64,000 nucleotides of DNA, from assembly GCF_009930795.1 (NCBI RefSeq), contig NZ_CP017146.1, positions 3,286,001 through 3,350,000 on the forward strand, written 5' to 3'. The translations under genes were made by a program, and so were the position numbers. Within the stretch, counting starts at the first letter, position 1, and each line of letters begins with the position of its first letter. Of this stretch, positions 25,394 through 33,482 are shown one piece after another. The notes beneath the pieces are model-generated. The model made no database searches. It saw only the letters and a list, made by a program, of their open reading frames with translations, and was not told where the DNA came from. Source of the stretch: Marisediminicola antarctica (lineage in GTDB: Bacteria > Actinomycetota > Actinomycetes > Actinomycetales > Microbacteriaceae).

Positions 25394-25773
25394 CCCTCGC
25401 CAGCTACATCTTCGGAATCGCCACGGCGCTGCTCGGCCTCATCGTGGTGATCGAGATGCTGCGTCGGCACCGGCTGAGGGAACGGCACGCCGTCTGGTGG
25501 CTCATCGCCGGCACCCTCGCGCTGCTCGTCGGCATATTTCCCGACACGCTGCGCCTGGCGGCGGGCCTGTTCGGCATCGAGGTCCCCATCAACCTCGTAT
25601 TCTTCGTCAGCATCGCGACCCTCTTCCTCGTCTGCCTCCAGCACAGCGCGGAGCTCACCAAGCTCGAGAGCAAGGCGCGCGTCCTCGCCGAGCAGAGCGC
25701 CCTGCAGGAGCTGAGAATGCGTGCCGTCGAGGAGCGCCTCGCGGAATACACCGGGGAGAGAAAAGCGGGCTGA
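25390..25773 (+). CDS. DUF2304 small membrane protein
   Basis: 127 residues, start overlapping the GT2 stop. Three hydrophobic segments (about 3-22, 36-52 and 62-82), then a charged coiled-coil tail (TKLESKARVLAEQSALQELRMRAVEERLAEY). This is the DUF2304 pattern, found almost always next to DPM1-like GT2 genes. The tail probably binds the partner enzyme or its oligomer. Function unproven. Confidence 0.87.
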   Translation: MTLASYIFGIATALLGLIVVIEMLRRHRLRERHAVWWLIAGTLALLVGIFPDTLRLAAGLFGIEVPINLVFFVSIATLFLVCLQHSAELTKLESKARVLAEQSALQELRMRAVEERLAEYTGERKAG

Positions 25774-25779
25774 CCGCGG

Positions 25780-27045
25780 TCAGTCGAACGCGACGATCGA
25801 CGCCCGCTTCGCGACCAGATAACTCGCGTGCACAGCGAGGCCGGCGACCGGCCCGGCGATCAGCGCCGTCACGGTCTGGGCGAACAGGTCGACCGGCAGC
25901 ACGAAGCATCCGATCGTGACAAGCGCCGCGACCACCCAACCGAGAGAGTAGACGCGGTGCTGCGCGAGCGCCAGCACCGCTGGTGCGGAGACCGCGAGTG
26001 CCCCGACGAGTGCCGAGGAGATCACCAGCACGGCGTAGAACCAACCCGGCAGGTCGATTGCGCCGCGGTAGAGCAGGTCGAAGACAGCTGGCGCCCACAC
26101 CCACGCGGCGATGGCGAGGAGCACACCACCAATCCCGATCGCCGCCTGGACCGCGAGGAAATCCCGCCAGAATGTAGCCCGGTGACCGAGGAACCGCACC
26201 ACGAGGTAGCTCTGCAGCGACAGCACGGTGACGATGACAGGCGCCCGGGTGATCGTGATCGCGAGGAAGAGGGCGGCGACGGTCGCCGGATCCTCCCCGA
26301 CGGCCGCGATGCCGATCAGGACCGGCAGCCCACTCACGAGCACCCCCATCGACGCGGCCGCCCCGACGGTACGAGCCACGTTCCAGGTGAGCGAGCGGTA
26401 GCCGACGTCGAGCGCCGTCGCGCCGACGACCCGTGAACGGAACCCGGGCCACAGCAGCACGATCGTGAGCAGGAACGGCACCGCTGCGGCCCACGCGAGG
26501 GCTGCAGCGTCGTCAGTGAATTGCGCGACGGTGGCAACGAACAGCAGCCGCAGCAGGGCATCCACCGAGATCATCGCCGCGAGCGGGCCCCAGGCCTTGA
26601 TGCCGTAGAGGGTCCCTGCGAGGGTCGCGACCAAGACATAGCTCGCCGCGGCAAACGCGAGCGGCCACACGAGCGACCACCCACCCTCCGGGAACACTGC
26701 GACGACCCACAGCGGTGCCGTCGCGACCACCGCGAGGAACACGCCGCCAGCGACGACGATCCCGAAGTTACGGGCCGGGCTCGCGCGCGGAGCGAGCGGC
26801 GAGGGCCGCGGCACGGTGGCCCGCGTGACCTCCTGCTGCACGCCGGACAGCGCGCTCACCAGCAAGTACATCGCCGCCCAGAAGAACCCGAATGCCGCGT
26901 AGCCCGCCAACCCGATCCGCAGGGGCACGAGCCAGATCACGAGGTAGCCCGCGATGGCCGCCAGGCCGGTCGCACCGAGAATCAGCGTCAGGCCCGGGAG
27001 CCTGCTCACTCGCGACGGCCGGCCGAGCGGGAGTGCCGCGTGCAT
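25780..27045 (-). CDS. Wzx-like lipopolysaccharide/oligosaccharide flippase
   Basis: 421 residues with about 12 hydrophobic helices arranged as in MATE/Wzx (polysaccharide_synt) flippases; GYAAFGFFWAAMYLLVSALSG near residue 50 resembles the helix-2 region of the family. It would flip undecaprenyl-pyrophosphate-linked oligosaccharide outward. Convergent with the DUF2304 gene, 6 bp apart. It is the first of three unrelated exporters in the window. Sequence identity within the family is always low, so the call rests on topology and context. Confidence 0.75.
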   Translation of the reverse strand: MHAALPLGRPSRVSRLPGLTLILGATGLAAIAGYLVIWLVPLRIGLAGYAAFGFFWAAMYLLVSALSGVQQEVTRATVPRPSPLAPRASPARNFGIVVAGGVFLAVVATAPLWVVAVFPEGGWSLVWPLAFAAASYVLVATLAGTLYGIKAWGPLAAMISVDALLRLLFVATVAQFTDDAAALAWAAAVPFLLTIVLLWPGFRSRVVGATALDVGYRSLTWNVARTVGAAASMGVLVSGLPVLIGIAAVGEDPATVAALFLAITITRAPVIVTVLSLQSYLVVRFLGHRATFWRDFLAVQAAIGIGGVLLAIAAWVWAPAVFDLLYRGAIDLPGWFYAVLVISSALVGALAVSAPAVLALAQHRVYSLGWVVAALVTIGCFVLPVDLFAQTVTALIAGPVAGLAVHASYLVAKRASIVAFD

Positions 27046-27120
27046 GGCGCGTGCATGAGTACCTCTTCCGCTTCGAGCAGCCTCGTGAATCTTAGCAATC
27101 TGGCCGTGCCCGCCGAGGCA

Positions 27121-28878
27121 CTACGGACAGTTGGCCCACGTCGCGAGGTCGGAGCTCAGCACAGCGGTGCCACCGAGCAGCACCACGGTCTTGGCCCCGG
27201 AGTCCACGATGTCCTGAAGCACGTTCTTGGGGAAGCAGCTGCCCCGGACGACGTAGAGCGGCGCATTCTGGCCGCCGGCTACTGCGGCGCCCGCGAGCGC
27301 GTCGGGGAAGTTCGACCCGGTGGCGATGTACACCTTGTCGCTCGTGTCGAACGAGGCCCGGTTGATCGCCTCGGACACGGCGTAGCGGTCCGCACCGCCG
27401 TGCCGCAGTACCTTGCCCGCTCCGAGGACGCCCTTCAGCTGCGCCTCGATGCCGGCACTGACGGCGCCAGCGCCTCCAGCAATCGTGACGCTCGTGACGC
27501 CGAGGTCACGCAGCACCTGGAGCGTCGCCTCGTCGACGGCGGTGTCGTAGCCGGGAACGAGGATGACGGGCGCATCAACGGTGGCAGCCGCCGCACTCGC
27601 CGACAGAGCATCAGGGAAGTCCGCTCCCGTCGCGATGTAGGCGGTGGTCGCCGTGGCGAAGGCGGCCCTGGCGACGATCCGCGACGTCTCGTAGCGGTCG
27701 GCGCCGGCGTCGCGGCGGATTGTTGTCGTCGCAAACTTCGCGAGCTCCGTGTAGACGGAGTCGGGCACGATGCCCGCGCCCCCGGAAACGACGATGTTCT
27801 GTGGCTTGAGCCGCACCAGCTGGGCGCGGATCTCTGCGGGGATCGTCGCGCCCTTCACGAGCAGAAGGGGAGCCCCGGCGTGCGCCGCGGCGGCCGAGGC
27901 GCTGAGACCGTCGGGGAAGTCGAGTCCGGTTGCGATGTAGACGGTCGTGACCGGCGCGGTCGGGAAGTTCTGCTGCGCAAGCGTCGCCGCGACCACATAG
28001 CGGTCCGCCCCGCCGACCCGCGCGACGGCGGCGCTCGGCGTGATGTCATTGGGGTTCCCGAACCAGCTGTAGTAGAAGACCCAGAAGTTGCGGTTGCCGT
28101 AGGAGGAGCACGCGTCGCCGCGGCCGCCGAGGTTGTTTATCGCGGCGGTATTGGGGCGGTACGGCGTGTAGTTGTAGAGGGCGGCGGTCGCGTAGTTCTC
28201 GACCACGAAGGTGGAGCTGCCGCAGGACGCGCTCGGGTGCCAGCCGATCGTGTGCGTGCCCGGCTGCATCCCGAACTTGTTCGTCTTGTAGGTCTTCAGC
28301 TGGAGGGCGCCCATGTACACCTGATTGCCGAAGCCGAGACTGGTGACCGCGCAGGGAGCGGTGTCGGGGCAGGCGTACCCCATGGCCCGGTCGAGCGTGG
28401 CCTTCGATGGGGCCCTGCTCGTGGCAAGGGCCTGTTCCTTCTGCAGGGTCACGAGGATCACCTTCGCGCTGATGCCGCAGGCGACTTGGGCACGGTAGAT
28501 GATCGTCGACGCGCGCAGGTCGGTACCGCCCTGGAAGGCGTCGCAGCGCAGGTCGCCCGTTCTGCTGGAGACGAGGCGCACCTTGCTCGGCATCGTGTGG
28601 CGAAGAACGTTGAGGCACTGGGCGTTGAAGCAGGCGCCGATCTTTGCATCGAGGAACGACTGGATCTGCGCCTCGGTCATCGCGTCACCCTTGTAGAACT
28701 CGGTGTCGCTGATGATTCGGCCCGGCTGGAACTCGCTGCCAGACAGCGCCGACGACGAATCGGCCGGCGTAACCGCGACGAGGCCCGTCGCCAGTATGGC
28801 GGTGACCCCCATCCCCGCTACCAGGCGCCAGAGCGCCCCCCGGACCGCAGCACTTTTCCCCGCACGAAATTCCCCCAT
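27121..28878 (-). CDS. Secreted protein with three cell-wall-binding (CWB2) repeats
   Basis: 585 residues. A signal peptide is present (basic N-terminus, hydrophobic LVAGMGVTAILATGLVAV, cleavage after about residue 40). Residues about 60-280 form a Cys-containing secreted domain (ten or so Cys: GACFNAQC, YACPDTAPC, DACSSYG) of unrecognised fold. Residues about 285-585 hold three CWB2 repeats, each with GADRY, YIATG.(D/N)FPD(A/G)L and GG.(A/G).V. These repeats bind anionic wall polymers non-covalently. Such proteins are displayed on the wall, perhaps on the glycan made by this cluster. A 20-bp palindrome precedes the gene. Confidence 0.9.
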   Translation of the reverse strand: MGEFRAGKSAAVRGALWRLVAGMGVTAILATGLVAVTPADSSSALSGSEFQPGRIISDTEFYKGDAMTEAQIQSFLDAKIGACFNAQCLNVLRHTMPSKVRLVSSRTGDLRCDAFQGGTDLRASTIIYRAQVACGISAKVILVTLQKEQALATSRAPSKATLDRAMGYACPDTAPCAVTSLGFGNQVYMGALQLKTYKTNKFGMQPGTHTIGWHPSASCGSSTFVVENYATAALYNYTPYRPNTAAINNLGGRGDACSSYGNRNFWVFYYSWFGNPNDITPSAAVARVGGADRYVVAATLAQQNFPTAPVTTVYIATGLDFPDGLSASAAAAHAGAPLLLVKGATIPAEIRAQLVRLKPQNIVVSGGAGIVPDSVYTELAKFATTTIRRDAGADRYETSRIVARAAFATATTAYIATGADFPDALSASAAAATVDAPVILVPGYDTAVDEATLQVLRDLGVTSVTIAGGAGAVSAGIEAQLKGVLGAGKVLRHGGADRYAVSEAINRASFDTSDKVYIATGSNFPDALAGAAVAGGQNAPLYVVRGSCFPKNVLQDIVDSGAKTVVLLGGTAVLSSDLATWANCP

Positions 28879-28898
28879 GATTTGCCCCCCGGCACGTT

Positions 28899-28918
28899 CG
28901 TTTAGATCAGACTAAACG
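28899..28918. promoter_or_regulatory. 20-bp palindrome (operator candidate) before the CWB2 gene
   Basis: CGTTTAG-ATCAGA-CTAAACG: perfect 7-bp arms, 6-bp centre, 20-40 bp upstream of the start. The AT-rich arms stand out in this GC-rich DNA. TTTAG-N6-CTAAA symmetry suits a dimeric HTH repressor. A ribosome site GGGGGG follows nearer the ATG. Confidence 0.6.
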
Positions 28919-28919
28919 A

Positions 28920-28954
28920 GATTCCCGAGGGCGGAACCCCCCCAAGCGGGAATC
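28920..28954 (-). terminator. Stem-loop between the GT2 gene and the CWB2 gene
   Basis: GATTCCCG and CGGGAATC pair perfectly (8 bp) with a 19-nt GC-rich loop. On the minus strand it follows the stop of the GT2 gene at 28996 and is trailed by TCGTTTAG. It may end the upstream transcript; the T-tract is poor. Confidence 0.4.
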
Positions 28955-28995
28955 TGCCACGAGGGATTCCGCTCGAGACTGTCCGTCGGCTGCAG

Positions 28996-30138
28996 CTATC
29001 GCGCTGTCGGCGACGACGTCGGCGACGATGCCGGCGGGCGGAACGAGGAGACTCGGCGCACGAGCCACGAGGCCGCGAGAATTCGCAGTGGCGCCTCCCG
29101 TACGAGCGCGTGGCGGAGGGACCGCGGGAGGACCCCGGCGGGCCGGGCGAAGCGGCGTCGCGCCTGGGCAAGCTTGTTGAGGGTCTCCACGGAGGCCGCC
29201 GCCCCGAGCAGTATCTCATCGAGGAGGTCACGATCCGCGCGGGACAGCACTCGAACAGCATCCGGCGCGAGCGCGATGATGCGCCGTGCGATCGTGTCGA
29301 GGTCCGACAGGTCCTTCACGTCCCACCCGGTCGCCCCGCGCCGATTGTAGACAGCCCCGAAGAGGTGAATCCGGATGAGCTTCACCACGACGGCAGCGCG
29401 CCCGCGCCGCGCCAGCTGGGCGACAGAGTCTGCACCGAGGAGAGCCTGCACAAAGTGCAGCTCGCGGGAGATCGAGCGTGCCGAGAAGGTGACGCGATCT
29501 GCCGCGTCGTCGTGGATGAGGTACGCGGGCCCAGCCGCATCAAAGCTGATGGGTTCGCCCGAGAACCAGACACGGAGGGAGAAGGCGTTGTCTTCTCCCG
29601 TACCCGATCCGGTCGCGAGCCGAATGTCGCCGAGCCGGGAACGCGAGACCAGCCCGAGCGGAGCGCTTCGGTAGGCGAGGCGATCCCGAACCGGGTCGAG
29701 CCGGCGGGTTCGAAACGGCCGGACGGGAGGCGTCGCAACTCCCTGGCCGCTCGCGTGCGCAAGCCGTGGGATCACCATCGACGCGTCGTCCCTCTTCTGC
29801 ACCCGCACCCACGAGTCCACAGCTCCCGGTGCCAACTCGTCATCCGACCCCATAAGGGCGGTGAAACGGCCCGTAGCCGCGTCGAGTCCGGCGTTGAAGG
29901 GCCCGGAGGGGCTGGCGATTCCATCGGTGTGCTCGAGCAAGCGGAGGCGTGGGTCGGTGCCGAACTCGCCCAGGTTCACTGCGATTCCCGCAGGGTCGGT
30001 GTTGTGGCAGACGACGGTGACCCGCACGGGAGATCGGGTGTGCCGGAGCACTGAACCGACTGCGCGGGCAATCGGGCGGGCCGGGTTGTGAACGGCGATG
30101 ATCACGTCGACCAGGGGCTGGTCGTCGGAATCCGTCAT
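28996..30138 (-). CDS. Glycosyltransferase family 2 (paralogue A1)
   Basis: 380 residues. N-terminal GT-A core: VDVIIAVHNPARPIARAVGS, TDGIASPSGPFNAGLD and the metal site LMGSDDELAPGAVDSW. The second half is helical with a basic end. It is a clear paralogue of the gene at 34743-35819, sharing DGIASPSGPFN and MGSDD. TYR-like donor motifs are absent, so the sugar cannot be called. It shares a 26-bp divergent promoter region with the 2-epimerase gene. Confidence 0.87.
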   Translation of the reverse strand: MTDSDDQPLVDVIIAVHNPARPIARAVGSVLRHTRSPVRVTVVCHNTDPAGIAVNLGEFGTDPRLRLLEHTDGIASPSGPFNAGLDAATGRFTALMGSDDELAPGAVDSWVRVQKRDDASMVIPRLAHASGQGVATPPVRPFRTRRLDPVRDRLAYRSAPLGLVSRSRLGDIRLATGSGTGEDNAFSLRVWFSGEPISFDAAGPAYLIHDDAADRVTFSARSISRELHFVQALLGADSVAQLARRGRAAVVVKLIRIHLFGAVYNRRGATGWDVKDLSDLDTIARRIIALAPDAVRVLSRADRDLLDEILLGAAASVETLNKLAQARRRFARPAGVLPRSLRHALVREAPLRILAASWLVRRVSSFRPPASSPTSSPTAR

Positions 30139-30146
30139 AGGGAAAC

Positions 30147-30156
30147 CCTATAGACT
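30147..30156. promoter_or_regulatory. Bidirectional promoter core (CCTATAGACT)
   Basis: CTATAG is self-complementary. Plus strand reads TAGACT (30151-30156) 8 nt before the GTG at 30165; minus strand reads TATAGG (30147-30152) 8 nt before the ATG at 30138. The two -10 boxes overlap, so divergent leaderless transcripts from one core are predicted. Confidence 0.5.
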
Positions 30157-30164
30157 CAGCGACC

Positions 30165-31235
30165 GTGCGAATTCTCAGCGTCGTCGGCGCCCGCCCCCAG
30201 TTCGTGAAGCTTGCTCCGATCTCCACTGCCGCGACCGCGGCCGGGATCGAGCACATCATCGTTCACACGGGCCAGCACTACGACCCGCTGCTCTCTGACG
30301 TCTTCTTCTCCGAGCTGGGCATCCCCGCTCCCGACGTTCACCTCGGCGTCGGATCCGGTGGCCACGGTGCGCAGACCGGGGCGATCCTCGGAGCGCTCGA
30401 TGATGTCTTCGACAGCTACGCGCCCGACTGGGTGCTCGCCTACGGCGACACGAACTCCACCCTCGCCGCCGCCATCAGCGCGGTCAAGCTCCACCATCCG
30501 CTCGCGCACCTTGAGGCGGGCCTGCGGTCGTTCAATCGGCGGATGCCGGAGGAGCACAACCGAGTGCTGACCGACCACGCCGCCGACCTCTGCCTCGCAC
30601 CCACTGCCGTCGCGATGAAGCACTTGGCGAACGAGGGGTTGGCCGACCGATCGGTCCTCGTCGGCGACGTGATGACCGACGTGCTGTTCCGCGTTCGCGA
30701 CCAGGTGCTGAGCACCGGCTCGAAGCTTGTTGACGAGTTGGGCCTCACGGCAGGCGACTACTCCATCGCGACGATTCATCGAGCGGAGAACACGGACGAC
30801 CCGGCGCGGCTCGCGCAGATCGTCGAGGGGCTCTCGGCGCAGGGCCATCGCGTAATTCTGCTGGCGCATCCGCGGGTCGTCGCGAAGGCCGCGCTGCACG
30901 GTATCAGCCTCACCACCGGCTCCCTCGAGGCGCACTCCCCCGTCTCCTACCCCGACCTCATCGCGGCGGTCCTCGCGAGCCGAAGCGTCATCACTGATTC
31001 GGGCGGCCTCCAGAAGGAGGCGTTCCTGCTGCGGGTGCCCTGCACCACGATCCGCTCCGAGACCGAGTGGACCGAGACGGTCGACCTGGGCTGGAACGTC
31101 CTCGCGAACACCACTGAGGAGATCTCGGCCGCCGTGACCCGTGAACGCCCGCCAGCCACGACTGACACACCCTACGGCGATGGGTTCGCCGCGGAGCGGG
31201 TCGTGTCGCTGCTGGCCGAACGCTCAGGCAAGTAG
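30165..31235 (+). CDS. wecB: Non-hydrolysing UDP-N-acetylhexosamine 2-epimerase (WbpI-like)
   Basis: 356 residues. The family motifs GARPQFVKLAP (8-18), HTGQHYD, YGDTNSTLAAAI, HLEAGLRSFNRRMPEEHNRV and TDSGGLQKEA are all present. The GARPQ opening and HTGQHYD match WbpI/FnlC-like enzymes more than classical WecB, which begins GTRPE. WbpI epimerises UDP-GlcNAc3NAcA to UDP-ManNAc3NAcA; WecB makes UDP-ManNAc. With the other Wbp-like genes at 41-46 kb the WbpI role is preferred, but plain WecB activity remains possible. GTG start lies just after the bidirectional promoter. The 3' end overlaps the convergent GT gene by 12 bp. Confidence 0.85.
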   Translation: MRILSVVGARPQFVKLAPISTAATAAGIEHIIVHTGQHYDPLLSDVFFSELGIPAPDVHLGVGSGGHGAQTGAILGALDDVFDSYAPDWVLAYGDTNSTLAAAISAVKLHHPLAHLEAGLRSFNRRMPEEHNRVLTDHAADLCLAPTAVAMKHLANEGLADRSVLVGDVMTDVLFRVRDQVLSTGSKLVDELGLTAGDYSIATIHRAENTDDPARLAQIVEGLSAQGHRVILLAHPRVVAKAALHGISLTTGSLEAHSPVSYPDLIAAVLASRSVITDSGGLQKEAFLLRVPCTTIRSETEWTETVDLGWNVLANTTEEISAAVTRERPPATTDTPYGDGFAAERVVSLLAERSGK

Positions 31236-32345
31236 CGCTTCGACCGCGTCGGCCCAGACCCGCACCTGCACTCCCGCAGAGAGGTCTTCGGCAGCCCGGT
31301 CAGAGGCCTCCTTCCACTCCTGCGTGCGTTCGGGCGTGAGCGCGTCAATCGCGTGGCGCAAAGAATCGGGCTGGAAGCCGGCGAGCACCTCACCAATGCC
31401 CGTCTCGGTCACGACCCTGGCCATCTCGGGCGAGGGACCGACGATGACTCCGAGTCGCGCCTGAACGTAATCGAAGAGCTTATTGGGCAGGGCCCACCTG
31501 TTGTTGAAGTTGGTGGGCGGCAGGATGTGCACGCCGATGTCGAAGCGGTTGAGCGTCTGTCCGAGCGCCGCGTAGGGGACCGGATCACGCAGGGTCACTC
31601 CCGGCACCGACTCGATCCGCGCGCGCAGCTCCTCGAGATAGGCGGGGTCGTTGGGGGTCAGATACAGGTCGAGTGTCACCGGCCTGATGGCGGCCTCGAC
31701 GGCGTCGATCATGATGTCCAGCCCCCGGCTGCGCAGGCACGCGCCGCTGTGCACGAGCCGGATCGGTTCGCCCACCGACCCCACCGGCAGGTCGCGGTAT
31801 GGCGCGGCGTTGGTGACGACGCCTGCGGTGATTCCATACTCCTTTTCGTATTGACGCGCGATACCCTGGGCGACCGTCGTGACCGATCCCGCATCCGGGA
31901 GGAAAGCCCGGCACATCCAACGCATAAACGGCGCGACGAACAGGCGCCATTTGAGATTGTCGAGCTTCTGGCGCGGAGCGAATTCGTGCAGGTCGGCGTG
32001 GACCCCGCTCGTCGGCCGGAGCGAGAGCGCGAGGCCGACGGAGTCGATGTCGTTCGCAACGACCACGTCGAAGCGTGCGACCGGCAGCATCTCGGCAGCG
32101 GCGGAAATCGCGCGATTGGACCAGTACGCGCTGGTGTAGCGGCGGAGCACGAGGAGCGCCCTGTCGTATTGCCACACCTGATTCTCGGCCGGAATCTCGA
32201 AATGCCCCGCGACCCCGGCCGGCGCTGGGCCGTGGCCGCACGTGTAGAGGTCATACCGGTCCGAGAAGAGGGCAACCTGTTTGAGAACGCGGGCATCACT
32301 CGCGATCGTGGAGAACGAGAGCACGAGCAGTTGCGGGCGGGTCAT
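31224..32345 (-). CDS. Glycosyltransferase, GT-B type (tandem paralogue C1)
   Basis: 373 residues from an ATG that overlaps the upstream stop (ATGA). GT-B architecture: N-terminal LVLSFSTIASDARVLKQ, then VRLVHSGACLR-like hinge (IRLVHSGACLRSRG) and C-terminal NFNNRWALPNKLFDYVQARLG, in which the conserved Glu of GT4 enzymes is replaced within NKLFDYVQA, the pattern of the glycosyl_trans_4/1-like group that acts on surface glycans. It is highly similar to the next gene (32342-33478), with shared DLYLTPNDP and VHILPPTNFNN-like blocks. The donor is unknown. Confidence 0.85.
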   Translation of the reverse strand: MTRPQLLVLSFSTIASDARVLKQVALFSDRYDLYTCGHGPAPAGVAGHFEIPAENQVWQYDRALLVLRRYTSAYWSNRAISAAAEMLPVARFDVVVANDIDSVGLALSLRPTSGVHADLHEFAPRQKLDNLKWRLFVAPFMRWMCRAFLPDAGSVTTVAQGIARQYEKEYGITAGVVTNAAPYRDLPVGSVGEPIRLVHSGACLRSRGLDIMIDAVEAAIRPVTLDLYLTPNDPAYLEELRARIESVPGVTLRDPVPYAALGQTLNRFDIGVHILPPTNFNNRWALPNKLFDYVQARLGVIVGPSPEMARVVTETGIGEVLAGFQPDSLRHAIDALTPERTQEWKEASDRAAEDLSAGVQVRVWADAVEALLA

Positions 32346-33478
32346 TTCGGTCCAGTCTTCCACAGCGCGTCGATCGCGAGGCCCCAGATGCGGACCTGGC
32401 TCTCGGCAGAGAGGTCGTGCGCGGCGGCGTGCGCGCTCGACTTGGCGGTCAGCACCTCGCTGCGCGAGAGTGTGCGCAGGACCGTGGCCAGCGCCTTCGC
32501 CGAAAAGTCCGTCGTGACGTAACCGAGCCGGTGTTCAGAGACGTACGCAGCCATCTCCGCCGAGGGGCCGACGATGACGCCGAGCCGCGCCTGAACATAG
32601 TCGAAAAGCTTGTTCGGCAGCGCCCACTCGTTATTGAAGTTCGTCGGCGGAAGCACGTGCACCCCGAGGTCGTAGTCGTTCAGGGTATCGATGAGGGTCT
32701 CGTACGGTACGGGCTCCCGCACAGTCACGCCGGACACCCGTGCAGCGTAGTCACGAAGCTCGGCGAGGTAGCCGGGGTCGTTCGGCGTGAGGTACAGGTC
32801 GAGGTCGACATCGGTGTCGGCCAGCTCGACCGCCTCGATGAGGGTCATGAGCACTCGGTTGCGCAGACACGCCCCGCTGTGTACCAGGCGCACCCGATCA
32901 CCGACCGCGCGGGGCTCGAGCTGCGCGAACGGCGCGGCATTGGTCACGATCTCCGGCACGAACCCGAACTCGCTCTCATACTCCCTCGCGAGCCCCCCGC
33001 CAACGGTGGTCCAGGATCGGGCGCGAGCGACGTATCGCCTGCAGAGCCAGTCATAGAACGGCTTGATCCGCCGCTTCCACGCCGGGTTCTCCTCGTGGAG
33101 CCTCGGGCTGTATTCGTGCAGGTCGGCGTGCACACCGTGAGGTGGAGCGAGTCCGAGGGCGACGGGAACGGTCTCGACGTCGTTGGCCAGCACGGCGTCG
33201 AAGGCGCCGCGCGCGAGCTGTCCACGGGCGAAGTCGACGGCACCGATCCTCCAATAGGCGCGGTTGTACATGCGGAGTGTGATGTAGCGGCCGTACGGCA
33301 CCAGGGGTCCCACGTCGTCCGGAATCTGGATGTGGGCGGCGACCCCGTCGGGAGCCGGACCGAATCCGCACGTCGTCACGCTGTAGGTAGTGGAGAAATG
33401 CCGCACTTGCTTGAGTACTCGAGCGTCACCCCGGATCGGGGAGAAGGACAGGATCAGCAAGCTGCGGGAGAAGGTCAC
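32342..33478 (-). CDS. Glycosyltransferase, GT-B type (tandem paralogue C2)
   Basis: 378 residues from the GTG at 33478, which has GGGGGAG about 9 nt upstream and lies 5 bp past the preceding stop; an in-frame start at 33541 would overlap that gene by 59 bp and adds a low-complexity tail, so it is not used. It aligns end to end with paralogue C1: ILSFSPIRGDARVLKQ, RLVHSGACLRNR, VHVLPPTNFNNEWALPNKLFDYVQ. The pair is a tandem duplication whose members have diverged, probably to add successive residues or different sugars. Confidence 0.86.
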   Translation of the reverse strand: MTFSRSLLILSFSPIRGDARVLKQVRHFSTTYSVTTCGFGPAPDGVAAHIQIPDDVGPLVPYGRYITLRMYNRAYWRIGAVDFARGQLARGAFDAVLANDVETVPVALGLAPPHGVHADLHEYSPRLHEENPAWKRRIKPFYDWLCRRYVARARSWTTVGGGLAREYESEFGFVPEIVTNAAPFAQLEPRAVGDRVRLVHSGACLRNRVLMTLIEAVELADTDVDLDLYLTPNDPGYLAELRDYAARVSGVTVREPVPYETLIDTLNDYDLGVHVLPPTNFNNEWALPNKLFDYVQARLGVIVGPSAEMAAYVSEHRLGYVTTDFSAKALATVLRTLSRSEVLTAKSSAHAAAHDLSAESQVRIWGLAIDALWKTGPK

Positions 33479-33482
33479 GAGA

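Noticed and set aside
26521-28905. Very long plus-strand open frame opposite the flippase and CWB2 genes
   Set aside because: Composition is Arg/Asp/Gly/His rich with no domain; it is the antisense shadow of two real genes with strong homology and topology.
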